A stretch of 13,960 nt of DNA, from assembly GCA_000733355.1 (NCBI GenBank), contig JNVV01000051.1, positions 1 through 13,960 on the forward strand. The letters are read 5' to 3'. Positions within the stretch are counted from its first letter, which is position 1. Every line of letters starts with the position of its first letter. This document shows positions 1 to 8,619 of this stretch, piece by piece. The position numbers were made by a program, and so were the translations under genes. Source of the stretch: Falciphora oryzae. Taxonomy: Eukaryota > Ascomycota > Sordariomycetes > Magnaporthales > Magnaporthaceae. The notes beneath the pieces are model-generated. The model searched no databases. It saw nothing but the letters and a program-made list of their open reading frames with translations, and was not told the DNA's origin.

Positions 1-2232
1 AGCAACGACCTCGGCCAAGCAGACGCCGTTCTCCGCCGGGAAGCGCCTGATTTATCCGCGCTCCTCGACCACCTGATGGCCAACGACCGCAGTCATTGGG
101 AATCTTATGGATCCAACCAGCCCTCTTCGCAAGGCTCTACCGACGCACCAGTCACTCGTCGCCGCGACAAGAATTTAGGCCCTCGCTTCATGATTGCAAG
201 CATCCTAGCCAACGCTCGCTCGCCAAAGCGGAGCAATTATTTGGCGAAAAGTTTGGGTATTTACCTACTCAACAGCGGAGTGCCGAGGCCGGTAGTAGAA
301 GTTTTGGCGGGATTGGGGGTTTCTTGTTCATATCGCCAAGCAAGGGGGGAGACCACGAAGTTGGTGGAGAGAGCTAAAGTACGTATGCCTGTAGAGTAAT
401 TTGCTTCTTTATCCATTCCATATTAAATTATATCTTTTGGACAGGTGAATTTGCGCCGCGTTGCCCGCGACCTTTCACTCGTTGTTGTATACGACAACTT
501 CAACTTCATGGATCGCATCCAAGACCTGGGATATGGACGTACCGATATCATGCGCAACGTTACTACATGTTTATTTATTGGGTGCCCCGACGTAAAACGA
601 TATACCCAATCCCAGTGGCGCGCAACTTTGCCTTTCCAAAAGCGATGGCTATTCGAAATGTTTACGTCGCCTCTTCCTCGCAACCAGCCAGAATGTGCCC
701 AGTTCCTGTTCCGCCAACAAATCCTCCACCACCTATTCGATGGATCTACAATCTCCAACGATCTATACAGTGGTGCCGAAAACGCTCTAAAGTTGCGCTT
801 CCCCGAAAAGCCTTTCCCAGAAGTATCACGTGCCTTAACTCAGGTGTCATACCTTATCCAAACACCGGCTATTATGGAAAATGAAGGCGAGCTTAGCGGA
901 GTTATCCGCATCCACGAACAGCTATTCCAAGAGCTCCTCGGTTTGAAGCCTGACGACCCTACCTTCGACTACAACGCCAACCTGGTCCTTGTTCATGGCG
1001 ATCAAAAGACAGTTTCCTTTATCCAGCATATCCAATCCGCCCAGCTTGAAGCCAGTCAGCCATTCGACCGCAAACAATGGATGCTTCCAATCCCGGCCTT
1101 TTTCCATATCAAGCTCAATATGCTATCCCACATATGGAAAGAATTTGAGCCATTGGTAAAAATAGACGTGAAAGGACTGGGTCGAACGCAAAAGCTATCC
1201 GTTCCAGTACCAGAGTACTACCACGCCATCAGGCTACTCCAAGACGCTTACCGTGCGCGAATGTTAGCCATGGTTATGTACCAGCTCCAGCAAACCGGTG
1301 CTTTGAGCACAATAGCGGAAATCACCCCGTCTATTCTAGTGTAAGCTTTAGCCAAAGTTTCTATCGACGACATCGACAACCTATATCAAAATATCCGAAC
1401 GGACGCGTTCGGATACTTTGGCAGTACCGGCAACTATCCTGACAATAGGGAGAGCAATATCCTCTTCCGCTCTCAATGCAAGTACCTCCACATTATCGAA
1501 ATACTTTGGGTTGTCGATGAAGCTATTCGAGCCGGTGACCATGGCATACTCCGTCAATATATCCCCATGCTTACCCTGTTCTTCTACGGCTGCAAAGGCG
1601 CTAAGAACTATGGACCACAAATGCTGTATTTAACTTGGCTGTTACGCCCAGAAATTACAGCCGAACCGCTAAATACTGCCATTCTCCGGTCTGGATTAGT
1701 CCGGTGCACTACTGCCGGACGTGGGTTCAAAGCGGCAGACCTCGCCGTGGAGCACATCAACAAAGGCTTTTCTGCGGACATCAAAAGTAACCGCAATTCT
1801 ACCCACGATATGTGGACGACGTTCCAACATTGTGCAGCCTTAGGCCCCATCGCCGCAACATTACGCGCTACCTTCGAATCCAAATTCGGCATACCTAGGA
1901 ATAGTGCACATACCGTTGTAAGCACCAAAGCAGACGTGGTGCAATGGGCGTGTACTTTGGTGAAAAATGGGTGGGGAAATAGTCTCGACCGAGTGAACCA
2001 GGACGAGACATTCGACGCCCCGCAGTTGTTTTCCCAGGGGCTTACCAACCTGCTGAAAAACAAGCTGGATAATTTCAACAAAGCTATGGTAAGGCCGGCG
2101 AGCGTGCAAAGTCAGCAAAGCCTGCCAGAGGCTACCGACGAGGAAGGGATAGGGATTGCCAATACAGAGGGTGAAAAATTGTACCCGCTTGGAGGGGCAG
2201 AGAGCGATGGCGAGGAGGGGTTAGACGACTAG
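1..2232 (+). CDS. DUF6589 domain protein, 5'-partial, one intron, one in-frame stop
   Basis: The frame is open from base 1, so the gene starts left of the window; the ATG at 76 is internal or a late start. Exon 1 (1-378) joins exon 2 (445-2232) in phase 0 across a 66-nt intron, giving about 720 visible residues. I recognise the fungal DUF6589 family from YDNFNFMDR (about residues 142-150), LVHGD (308-312), WMLPIPAFFH, GAKNYGPQML, DLAVEHIN (559-566) and NSTHDMW. The C-terminus is acidic. The family's function is not established. A TAA at 1342-1344 interrupts the frame, and coding similarity continues on both sides. CAA to TAA by one CpA-to-TpA change would explain it; a weak 84-nt in-frame intron (1341-1424) is the alternative. 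The gene is convergent with the RecQ-like gene. The family call is fairly sure; whether the gene is functional is doubtful. Confidence 0.82.
379..444 (+). other. Spliceosomal intron in the DUF6589 gene
   Basis: The donor is GTACGT at 379 and the acceptor is ACAG at 441-444, giving 66 nt, a normal fungal size. Removing it joins two phase-0 exons (...VERAK, then VNLRR...) and clears the TAA at 397-399. The DUF6589 reading runs smoothly across the join. No good CTRAC branch site is visible; the 3' half is AT-rich. Confidence 0.8.
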
Positions 2233-2373
2233 GTAGGTAGCCGCATGGAAAGTTTGCATGGGAATGCTGTTAAATAAAGTTGAATGCTTAAACTACAAAG
2301 AATTTCAATCTGGGTCCACCCTTAACTTTTGCACTAGAACCGGCGCAAATTATACCCGTTTGCGTCTTTTCCC
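2233..2373. other. Convergent intergenic spacer with AATAAA
   Basis: This 141-bp spacer separates the tail-to-tail DUF6589 and RecQ-like genes. It carries AATAAA at 2273-2278 on the + strand, 41 bp after the DUF6589 stop and well placed as a polyadenylation signal. I see no other element in it. Confidence 0.5.
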
Positions 2374-4998
2374 TTAAGACGAAGACCCGTGTCCCTGGCT
2401 AGCACTTCCTTCCGGTTGCGACTGTGGCTGTTGGGGCTGCCTCCTTTTCATTGTGGACTGGCGGTGATGCTCCTGATGCGAAGCAATTCCCCGGCGGTAT
2501 ATACCCTGCACTTTTTCGCGTAGCAGGTCGCCATCTGTTCCCAACCATGCGTGCCATTTTTGATCCCCGAAGTTTTGTGCAGGCGCGCGGACCTGTGGCA
2601 AATCCAACGAGCCCTTTTTCGATTCGATAGCTTTCGCCAAATGGTCTGCCACAATATCTTCCATCAAAATTGTGCCGGGGAGGGTAAATAGCCGAGTGGG
2701 ATCGGGGTATAATTTGGTGTTGGCGATACGCTCCAGAACTGCCATCAGCTCTTTACGTATAAACCACGGCTTTGTGTGCTTTCTAATTTCCACGATCGGC
2801 TTGTTCAGTTTGGGAAGAACGTCGAGTTCACCGAGCTTATGGGAACATGCGTTGCAGCAATCTTCGGGTGGCACTCGATGTGCTTTTACCTCTTGCAGTT
2901 GATTAAGACATTCCCGCCGGAAACAAGAGGCATTGACGAAATCGTACATATGAGGGTGTTCGTTCCGCAATTTAGCTCGCTGTTTAATCTCGGTGGCGGT
3001 CCATGGCAGGGGAATGGCGCCCGAGTAAATGCCGAGTGTGTAGTCCGCGTCGTTTTGAGATGCTGGCGCTAATGGCCTCCCTTCGATTACTTGGTTTGCG
3101 TCAACGGGGGTAAAGTGTGACGTGGAATAGCTTGACGCGGCCGACGCGGCCGATGCAGCCGACCCATGGGACGCGTCTGTCGCAATATCATCCTCTGAAG
3201 TTGCCATCGATAGGCGTAAGTTGCTTGGGGTGAAAGGTGCATGTTGTTGCGGGATGCGGCGTTTCTTTTGCGCTGAAATTTTATCGCCTGTGCCCATTAT
3301 GTCGAAATACCAATAGGGGGCGAAAAAATACCCCGTGCCTCGGCGGTTGCCGGAACGGCATGCGCGACCAAATCTTTGCATCAAATCCGCAACATCTTGT
3401 GAAAGCAGGGCCCCATGTTGTACGACACGCATAACGTCTGGGATATCCATACCCATTCCGAGGGAGACAGTAGACAGAACAATCCTGATAGGGGAATCGG
3501 CCTTCCGGAATATATTATATATCCGTTTTTGGTCGATAGGCGGTGTGATGGAATGGTAAGCAACAATCGTACGACTAGACATTGCGCTATTGATTCCTCG
3601 GCTTTCGAGATATGATATGAGAGCATAGCGGGCTTTTACAAGCCCACTGCGAGAATCTATGTAAATGATAGTTTTGGGAATCGAGGAAGGTTCGAACCCG
3701 GGCAGCATATCTTTCACTAGAAAGAAAAGGCGACGGTAGTCATCTTGTCGTTGTCCCCTCTCGAGGCACTGCACCACGAAAGAAATTTCCGGCCTATCTA
3801 CAGATGTTCGAACAATCTGTAGCTGGTTTTTGTTAGGGCCAGGGAATCTAAACCCCGCGTGAGTAAGGACGAACTGTTCGGCTTTTTGGGTAAGTGTTGC
3901 TGTACACCCAAAGAACGGGATCGACGTAGGGATCGCGGAGCGGATAAAATGGAGATTTGGGTATGAGGTACGGAATTCCCTCCATTGATAAACCGTGTGA
4001 AGTTTGTCGATGGCGATAAAGGCTATTTGTGTGCTGAATTCGGGGTTGCGAAGGAGACGAAGGAACCGATGATCGGTAGCTTGCTCTGGCCCAAGCAGAA
4101 AATGCGTGTATCCTGCCGGGTTGCTAGGTTTCCATACGTTGTCGGTCTAGGATGGTAATATATATTAGCCTGGCCCGATTTGCGCTTTTGTTGCTCCAGT
4201 ATCTTACATTTTTCGTCAAATGGTTAAGTAAAATGGGCTTGGCCCATGGGAACCCGGCAACGACCTGGGCTTGTTCTTCCCCCAACTTATTTAATGGGAC
4301 GAGTTGGATAGTGATATGTTGATTCCGGATGATAGATACTGCTTGGAACACGATGCTTTTGCCATATCCTGTTTTGGCGATGAGGATGGTATCCCCAAGT
4401 TCATAGACGATACGTTGGATGCAGGAGATTTGGTCGGGCTTGGGTTCTCGCCATGGTATGTGGTGTTCCTGGCCTTCTCGGGGCTGATTCAAAAGTGCCC
4501 TGGTAACGGAAGTAATAAATTTACGTTAAAAAAGCGTGTTTTCCGGTTTGTTCGTGTGGTGGTAGATGTCAAGGATGACGTCCCGGAAGGGGCGGCCTTG
4601 ATATTGCCCGGTAGCCAACGCGCGACTATTTTCGATTGCGCGCAACGCAAGCGATATACCGTCGGCTGTTAAGGCAGGCTCGGAGATGCTCTCCATCAAG
4701 TTTTTAGTCCGGTAACCACATAAAGTGGTAAACCAGGAGGTGGTTGTGGAAGGTTGCGGGAATGATGCTATTTTATCCCCATAAGATAATTTTCGCGTTG
4801 GCGATTAGCAATTGCGAACGAAGCGCCTAGGCGGAATAAAAAGTATTTCAGTTTGGAGTTGAAGCTATTCCCACCTTTAGACACTTCTTTATTAATAGAT
4901 GCGACATGTGGTTGTATAGATATGGCCGAGTGTTCAATGTAGATTTTTTCAGTTTGTATGGGGAACATCCCCATAAGAAGGAAAAAATCACCATGTTG
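2374..4998 (-). pseudogene. RecQ-like superfamily 2 helicase, 5'-truncated and mutated
   Basis: Reading leftwards, the protein has WREPKPDQ (motif 0), Walker A AKTGYGKS (4355-4378), LLGPEQ, Walker B region AIDKLHTV (about 3991-4014), GCTATLT (motif III), a helicase C domain with STVSLGMGMDIPDV (V) and QRFGRACRSG (VI), and a RecQ-type zinc cluster (CFRREC, then CCNAC, about 2820-2930). The tail is rich in Q and S. A 61-nt intron (4147-4207) joins the N and C lobes. Damage: TAA at 4526-4528 inside good coding similarity, a frame change between about 4770 and 4805 (1-nt indel, or a poor 107-nt intron starting GTGGGA), and DKLH where DExH is expected. Homology stops at 4998, where an inverted repeat and a transposase begin. 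The family is known as 3'-5' DNA helicases; the role of this fungal subgroup, sometimes repeat- or telomere-associated, is inferred. Confidence 0.85.
4147..4207 (-). other. Intron in the RecQ-like gene
   Basis: On the minus strand the donor is GTAAGA (4207-4202), the branch-like site is GGCTAAT and the acceptor is CCTAG ending at 4147, 61 nt in all. Splicing in phase 0 joins ...HLTKN to TDNVWK... and restores the helicase frame up to LLGPEQ. The apparent frameshift and stop at 4124 are therefore not damage. Confidence 0.82.
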
Positions 4999-5140
4999 TC
5001 TCAGACGTGATCTTCAAAAAGAGGGCCGGCCCGCCGGTACGTGCGCACAGACCAAATGACTTCGTTGCGCCACCCTACCGAGTCATGGAGCCGCGGTGGG
5101 CCGGCCCTTTTTGAATCGATCACGTCTGAGGCACTGAGAC
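4998..5140. repeat. Imperfect inverted repeat (foldback) at the RecQ/pogo junction
   Basis: The left arm 4998-5032 begins GTCTCAG, then ACGTGATC, TTCAAAAA and GGGCCGGCCC. The right arm 5098-5140 is its reverse complement with small indels, including 8 extra bases near the outer end. About 65 bp lie between. The arms mark the point where RecQ homology ends and transposase homology begins. It could be a small MITE or an inverted duplication at a rearrangement breakpoint. Confidence 0.75.
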
Positions 5141-6639
5141 TACCCAAATCCCAGAAATTGACGGAATCCGAAAAAGAGGCGCTTATCAAATACATACTCG
5201 AGCTGGATTCCCGCGCGTTTCCTCCCCGGCCTTCTGGTGTTGAAGATATGGCCAACCGACTACTCGCCGAACGCGACGCGGGCACCGTCGGCAAATGCTG
5301 GGTCGAAAGGTTCGTTAAACGCCGCGCAGAGCTCGGCACGCGTTGGATTCGAAAGTACGACTACCAGAGGGCCAAATGCGAAGATCCCAAGCTCGTTTCT
5401 GCATGGTTCGACCTTGTGCGGAACACTATCGACAAATATGGCATTCAGGATAACGACATCTACAACTTCGACGAAACCGGCTTCCTTATGGGCATAATCG
5501 CGGCCGTCATGGTCATTACAACATCGGAAGGCCGTGGCAAAGCAAAGCTGGTTCAACCTGGCAACCGGGAATGGGCTACAGTCATCCAAGGGGTTAACTG
5601 TTGCGGTTAGGCGATCCCTCCTTTCATCATCGTCAAAAGGCAATACCACCTAGCCAATTAGTACTCGGAAACCGACCTTCCACGCGACTGGGTCATCGCA
5701 ACGAGTTCTAACGGGTGGACTACGAACGAGCTCGGCCTGGAATGGATTCGGCATTTCGATAAACACACTGCAGCTCATTCCACGGGGTCACATCGTCTGT
5801 TAGTGCTAAACGGCCACGAAAGCCACCACTCGACGGATTTCGAACTCTACTACCAGGAACACAACATCATTACGCTTTGCATGCCTCCGCATTCGTCTCA
5901 CTTCCTTCAGCCGCTTGACGTTGGGTGTTTCAGCCCAATGAAAAAAGCGTACGGTCGACAAATCGAAAACTTGATAAGGTCGCACGTTAACTACGTGACC
6001 AAGGTCGAGTTCCTTTCGGCGTTCAAAGCGGCATTCTTTGCTTCTATAACCAAGGAAAACATCCAAGGAGGCTTCCGAGGGGCTGGCCTTGCTCCCTTCA
6101 ATCCAGATTCGGTTCTGGAAAAGCTGGATGTAAAGCTACGGACTCCAACTCCCCCGAGGACGCCTTTGAACGACCCCGAACTTTGGACTTCCAAAACGCC
6201 CCGGACAGCCAAAGAAGCAACTTCGCAATCCAAACACATCAAAACTCGGATCTCCAATCACCAAAACAGCTCTCCGACATCCATGCTAGCGGCTATGGAC
6301 CAATTTGCGAAAGGGGCCAAAGCAATCATGCATCGGGTCAACCTTTTGGAAGAAAAGTGCTCCAAACTACGAAAGGCGAACGAAGCACTAAACAAACGCC
6401 GGAGGGCCAAAAAAACACGTATCCGACTTAGAGAGTCACTTACCATCGAAAAGGTACGAGATGTTCTGGACCAACAGGAGCTGGATGGACAGCTACAGCA
6501 AAAAATGCGCGACCATAGGGGTCAGGAAAGGAGGGCGACGACGACTCGTCGGCGATGTGGCACGTGCGGCAAAACCGGACATAATACGCGCACCTGTCAG
6601 GAAGAAGTAGAAATGTCCGATATATACAGTTCCGAATAG
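5041..6639 (+). pseudogene. Fot/pogo-type (DD35D) DDE transposase, inactivated
   Basis: A single frame matches fungal Tc1/mariner Fot/pogo transposases (DDE superfamily endonuclease). It shows QKLTESEKEALIKYILELD and WVERFVKRR (DNA-binding CENP-B-like region), RKYDYQRAKCEDP, then the catalytic core. The first Asp is in YNFDETGF (5470-5472), the second is replaced by Asn in LVLNGHESH (5809-5811), and the third is in LQPLDVGCF (5917-5919). The last two are 35 residues apart, as expected for the family. A coiled-coil-like basic stretch and a CCHC knuckle (CGTCGKTGHNTRTC, C-x2-C-x4-H-x4-C) end it. TAG at 5608-5610 and at 5659-5661 both fall where the family has Trp (GWAIPP, ANWY), so both are TGG to TAG. 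The usual N-terminal psq-type HTH is not recognisable; homology starts near 5107. Dead element copy. Confidence 0.88.
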
Positions 6640-6746
6640 TTTGAATAGATTTCTGGCGTTGTTGGGTTGGCATGCGAGTTAATTGTCCGGAGGTCGGGGT
6701 GTCGTGGCCCACTCGCTGATATGGTCCACTCACTGATGAACCACGT
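5107..6746 (+). mobile_element. Fot/pogo DNA transposon, 5'-truncated, right end present
   Basis: The right terminus is 6746, followed by TA (6747-6748), about 107 bp after the transposase stop. It ends GATGAACCACGT and carries two copies of a 12-bp motif at 17-bp spacing (6709-6720 and 6726-6737). No matching left end beginning ACGTGGTTCATC occurs before the transposase; an inverted repeat sits there instead. The left limit is approximate. Confidence 0.6.
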
Positions 6747-6748
6747 TA

Positions 6749-7190
6749 ACGTGGTTCATCACCGAGTCGCCCATATCACCAAGTCGCCCACTTCAAAATT
6801 CCATACTAAACGCCGTTTTCGACCCCCCGGTTAAATCCACTAATTTTTTATAAAATTCCATGAAAATTTAATATGTTATATTCAACTATATAATTGATTT
6901 TATAATTATTTTTCCAGATTTTTATCATTGCTATTTAAGGTGATTTACTATTTATACACAGTGTTTTACACAGTGTTTTACATAGTGTTTAAAAGTCTCC
7001 TAAAATAATGCTAATAAAAATCTGGAAAAATAATCATAAAATCAATTCTATAGTTAAATATAACATATTAAATTTTCATGGAATTTTATAAAAAATTAGT
7101 GGATTTAACCGGGGGGTCGAAAACGGCGTTTAGTATGGAATTTTAAAGTGGGCGACTCGGTGATATAGGCGACTCGGTGATGAACCACGT
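6749..7190. mobile_element. Foldback MITE, Tc1/mariner-pogo type, TA target duplication
   Basis: This 442-bp non-coding element has very long terminal inverted repeats (6749 to about 6926 and about 7013 to 7190, roughly 178 bp each). I count about six mismatches between the arms, nearly all transitions. The termini are ACGTGGTTCATCACC and its complement, flanked by TA at 6747-6748 and 7191-7192. The interior is AT-rich with three 12-bp tandem units. It has no coding capacity, so it would need a transposase in trans. The flanking TA and shared end sequence tie it to the pogo superfamily. Confidence 0.88.
6956..6991 (+). repeat. Three tandem 12-bp units at the MITE centre
   Basis: ACACAGTGTTTT occurs twice, followed by the variant ACATAGTGTTTA, with no spacer. 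The array lies between the two long arms. Confidence 0.8.
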
Positions 7191-7192
7191 TA

Positions 7193-7330
7193 GTTAAAAC
7201 GCTATATACAAAATTGCATCGAATTTGAATTAAAATTAGTGGAGTTATAAAGAGTTAAAAAACCGGTGTTTAGTATAGAATTTTGAACTGTCCCACTCGC
7301 TGATGTGTCCCACTTACTGATGAACCACGT
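7193..7330. mobile_element. Truncated right end of a related pogo-type element
   Basis: The sequence from about 7225 to 7330 aligns with the right arm of the neighbouring MITE (ATTAGTGGA, TTTAGTATAGAATTTT) and ends GATGAACCACGT followed by TA (7331-7332). Its paired 12-bp motifs (7293-7304 and 7310-7321) match the version in the pogo right end better than the MITE version. No opposite end is seen, so it is a remnant. Confidence 0.65.
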
Positions 7331-7332
7331 TA

Positions 7333-7428
7333 AGCTTAAATAAGGTCAAAAAATCAGCAAGGGGTCCAAAAAACCAAAAAAAAACCAATAGCCTAAAACA
7401 GCCCCTTAGTCGGCGAATTCGCACTTAC
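7333..7428 (-). other. Start of a further metallo-beta-lactamase intron, cut by transposon end
   Basis: A consensus donor GTAAGT (7428-7423) follows coding sequence. The remaining 96 bp is T-rich on the minus strand and holds no convincing acceptor plus exon before the pogo-type terminus. The last exon appears displaced or lost. If unspliced, the frame ends at TAA 7406-7408. Confidence 0.5.
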
Positions 7429-8243
7429 CAGAGTTATGGTCAGATGCAGCCGCATTCCAAGCTTCCACAAGACCCTTCAACCTCCCCAGCGTGTCGCTGT
7501 AGAGCCGCAAGTTCCCCTCCAACGGGAAAACGATTGGTGCCCATTCGTACATGGTATCTCCAACAAATATCACCCGTTCTTTGGGATCCCAGATAGCGAT
7601 CTCGTCAGGAGTGTGGCCAGGAGTATTGTAGATGACGAGGCCGAGGTTCTCGCCGCTTTCGCCGGCAAAGGCGCGTTGGCGGTCGTCCGCCCAGTTGGTG
7701 ACCTTTTATTCCGGTGTCCCCGCACCGAAGAAGCGGCAGAGCGAACTCGTAGGCAGCCGCCCCTCTCCTTCGATGAATGCCTTTTCGTAGGAGCTCGCCC
7801 ATATGGCCAACTTTTGCGTGTCGGCGAATTGCGCAATGGCACCTTGCGCCCCGTATGTTAGCAGAGACTTGGTTGTCGCCGATCGCAGGAACATTACCTA
7901 TGTGGTTAAAATGGCAATGTGAGCATATGACGACATAGCCTTTTTGAAATCCGGGATTTAGTGCACGATTGTCGTTTTCGGCCACTGGGTAGGTTTCGAG
8001 GAATTCGCGCAGAGACGTGAGTTGAGTCGTTTCGTCCTTGGACGCCCCGCCGCAGCCGGTGTCGATAAGGGCCAGTATAGAGTCGTAAACCTTGACATAT
8101 ATATAGGGAAATTCGGACCATTTGTCGTCCTCGACAATCAGAAACGTGGTGTCGTTCAGCCTTGTGCAGGTGAAGCATGTCGATTTGTTCCCGGCCCCTC
8201 TGCCTTTTGACACCGCGCTATCCGTGCTACTGGTGGGACACAT
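7429..8243 (-). pseudogene. Metallo-beta-lactamase-fold hydrolase, two exons visible, 3' end missing
   Basis: Exon 1 (8243-7898) and exon 2 (7842-7429) encode about 253 residues of a fungal metallo-beta-lactamase-fold protein. Seen are FLIVEDDKWSEFPYIYVKVYD, ALIDTGCGG, the metal motif ICSHCHFNHIG, IWASSYEKAF, YNTPGHTPDEIAIWDP and FVGDTMYEWAPI. The family is known to use HxHxDH to bind metal; here the Asp is Asn (7905-7907), from GAC to AAC in CpA context on the + strand. A TAA at 7706-7708 interrupts exon 2. Exon 2 ends at a GTAAGT donor (7428) and the next exon is not found before the transposon end at 7332. The start ATG at 8243 is the nearest to the conserved region; ATG at 8342 is an in-frame alternative. 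The substrate cannot be told. Confidence 0.78.
7843..7897 (-). other. Intron in the metallo-beta-lactamase gene
   Basis: The donor is GTAATG (7897-7892), the branch site is a perfect CTAAC in TGCTAACATA, and the acceptor is GCAAG ending at 7843, 55 nt in all. Splicing gives HIGAIAQFADTQ, the expected continuation after the metal motif. What looks like a frameshift is thus a normal intron. Confidence 0.85.
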
Positions 8244-8619
8244 CGCGACGGGTGTGAAACGCTCCGGATGGAGTGCTACCATCCAACCCTCTGATCCGAG
8301 GTCCCTTGGGAGAGTCCAACCCTCTGTGGGCGTTTTTGCCAAACCGATCGATCGATCGGCCGAAGTTTTTGGGTTTGCAGCCGCCCGCGCGGATCCGGGA
8401 GATGAGCCGCTCGAGACCAGGCGTCTTGGCCATCCCTATGGATTGGGCGCTGTGGTCTTCATCCAAAGATTGGTCCGACTTTCGGGTGGTGCTGTGTTTG
8501 TGGGTTCCATTGGATGGCCTGGAAGTCGTGGAAAGTTTAGAATGCCGAAATTGAACCGTCATAGCCTTCGTCCAGGACGGGAACTTTAAGCGATGCCCTG
8601 CGATTTGAGTACGTAACAT

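Noticed and set aside
1341..1424. 84-nt in-frame intron removing the DUF6589 stop
   Set aside because: It would delete coding sequence that looks family-like (SIDDIDNLYQNI) and lacks a good branch site, so a nonsense change is preferred, though not proven.
3687..3700. tRNA B-box-like GGTTCGAACC
   Set aside because: It lies in helicase coding sequence (PGFEPS), with no A box or cloverleaf around it.
4124..4207. Frameshift and stop between the two helicase lobes
   Set aside because: A 61-nt intron with GTAAGA donor and TAG acceptor explains it.
7843..7897. Frameshift in the metallo-beta-lactamase gene after HIG
   Set aside because: A 55-nt intron with GTAATG donor, CTAAC branch site and AAG acceptor restores the frame exactly.
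8344..8359. 16-bp palindrome made of GATC repeats
   Set aside because: A simple short repeat with no partner or context.
8227..8619. Minus-strand open frame of 130 codons upstream of the metallo-beta-lactamase gene
   Set aside because: No recognisable domain, basic low-complexity composition; likely leader or intergenic sequence.
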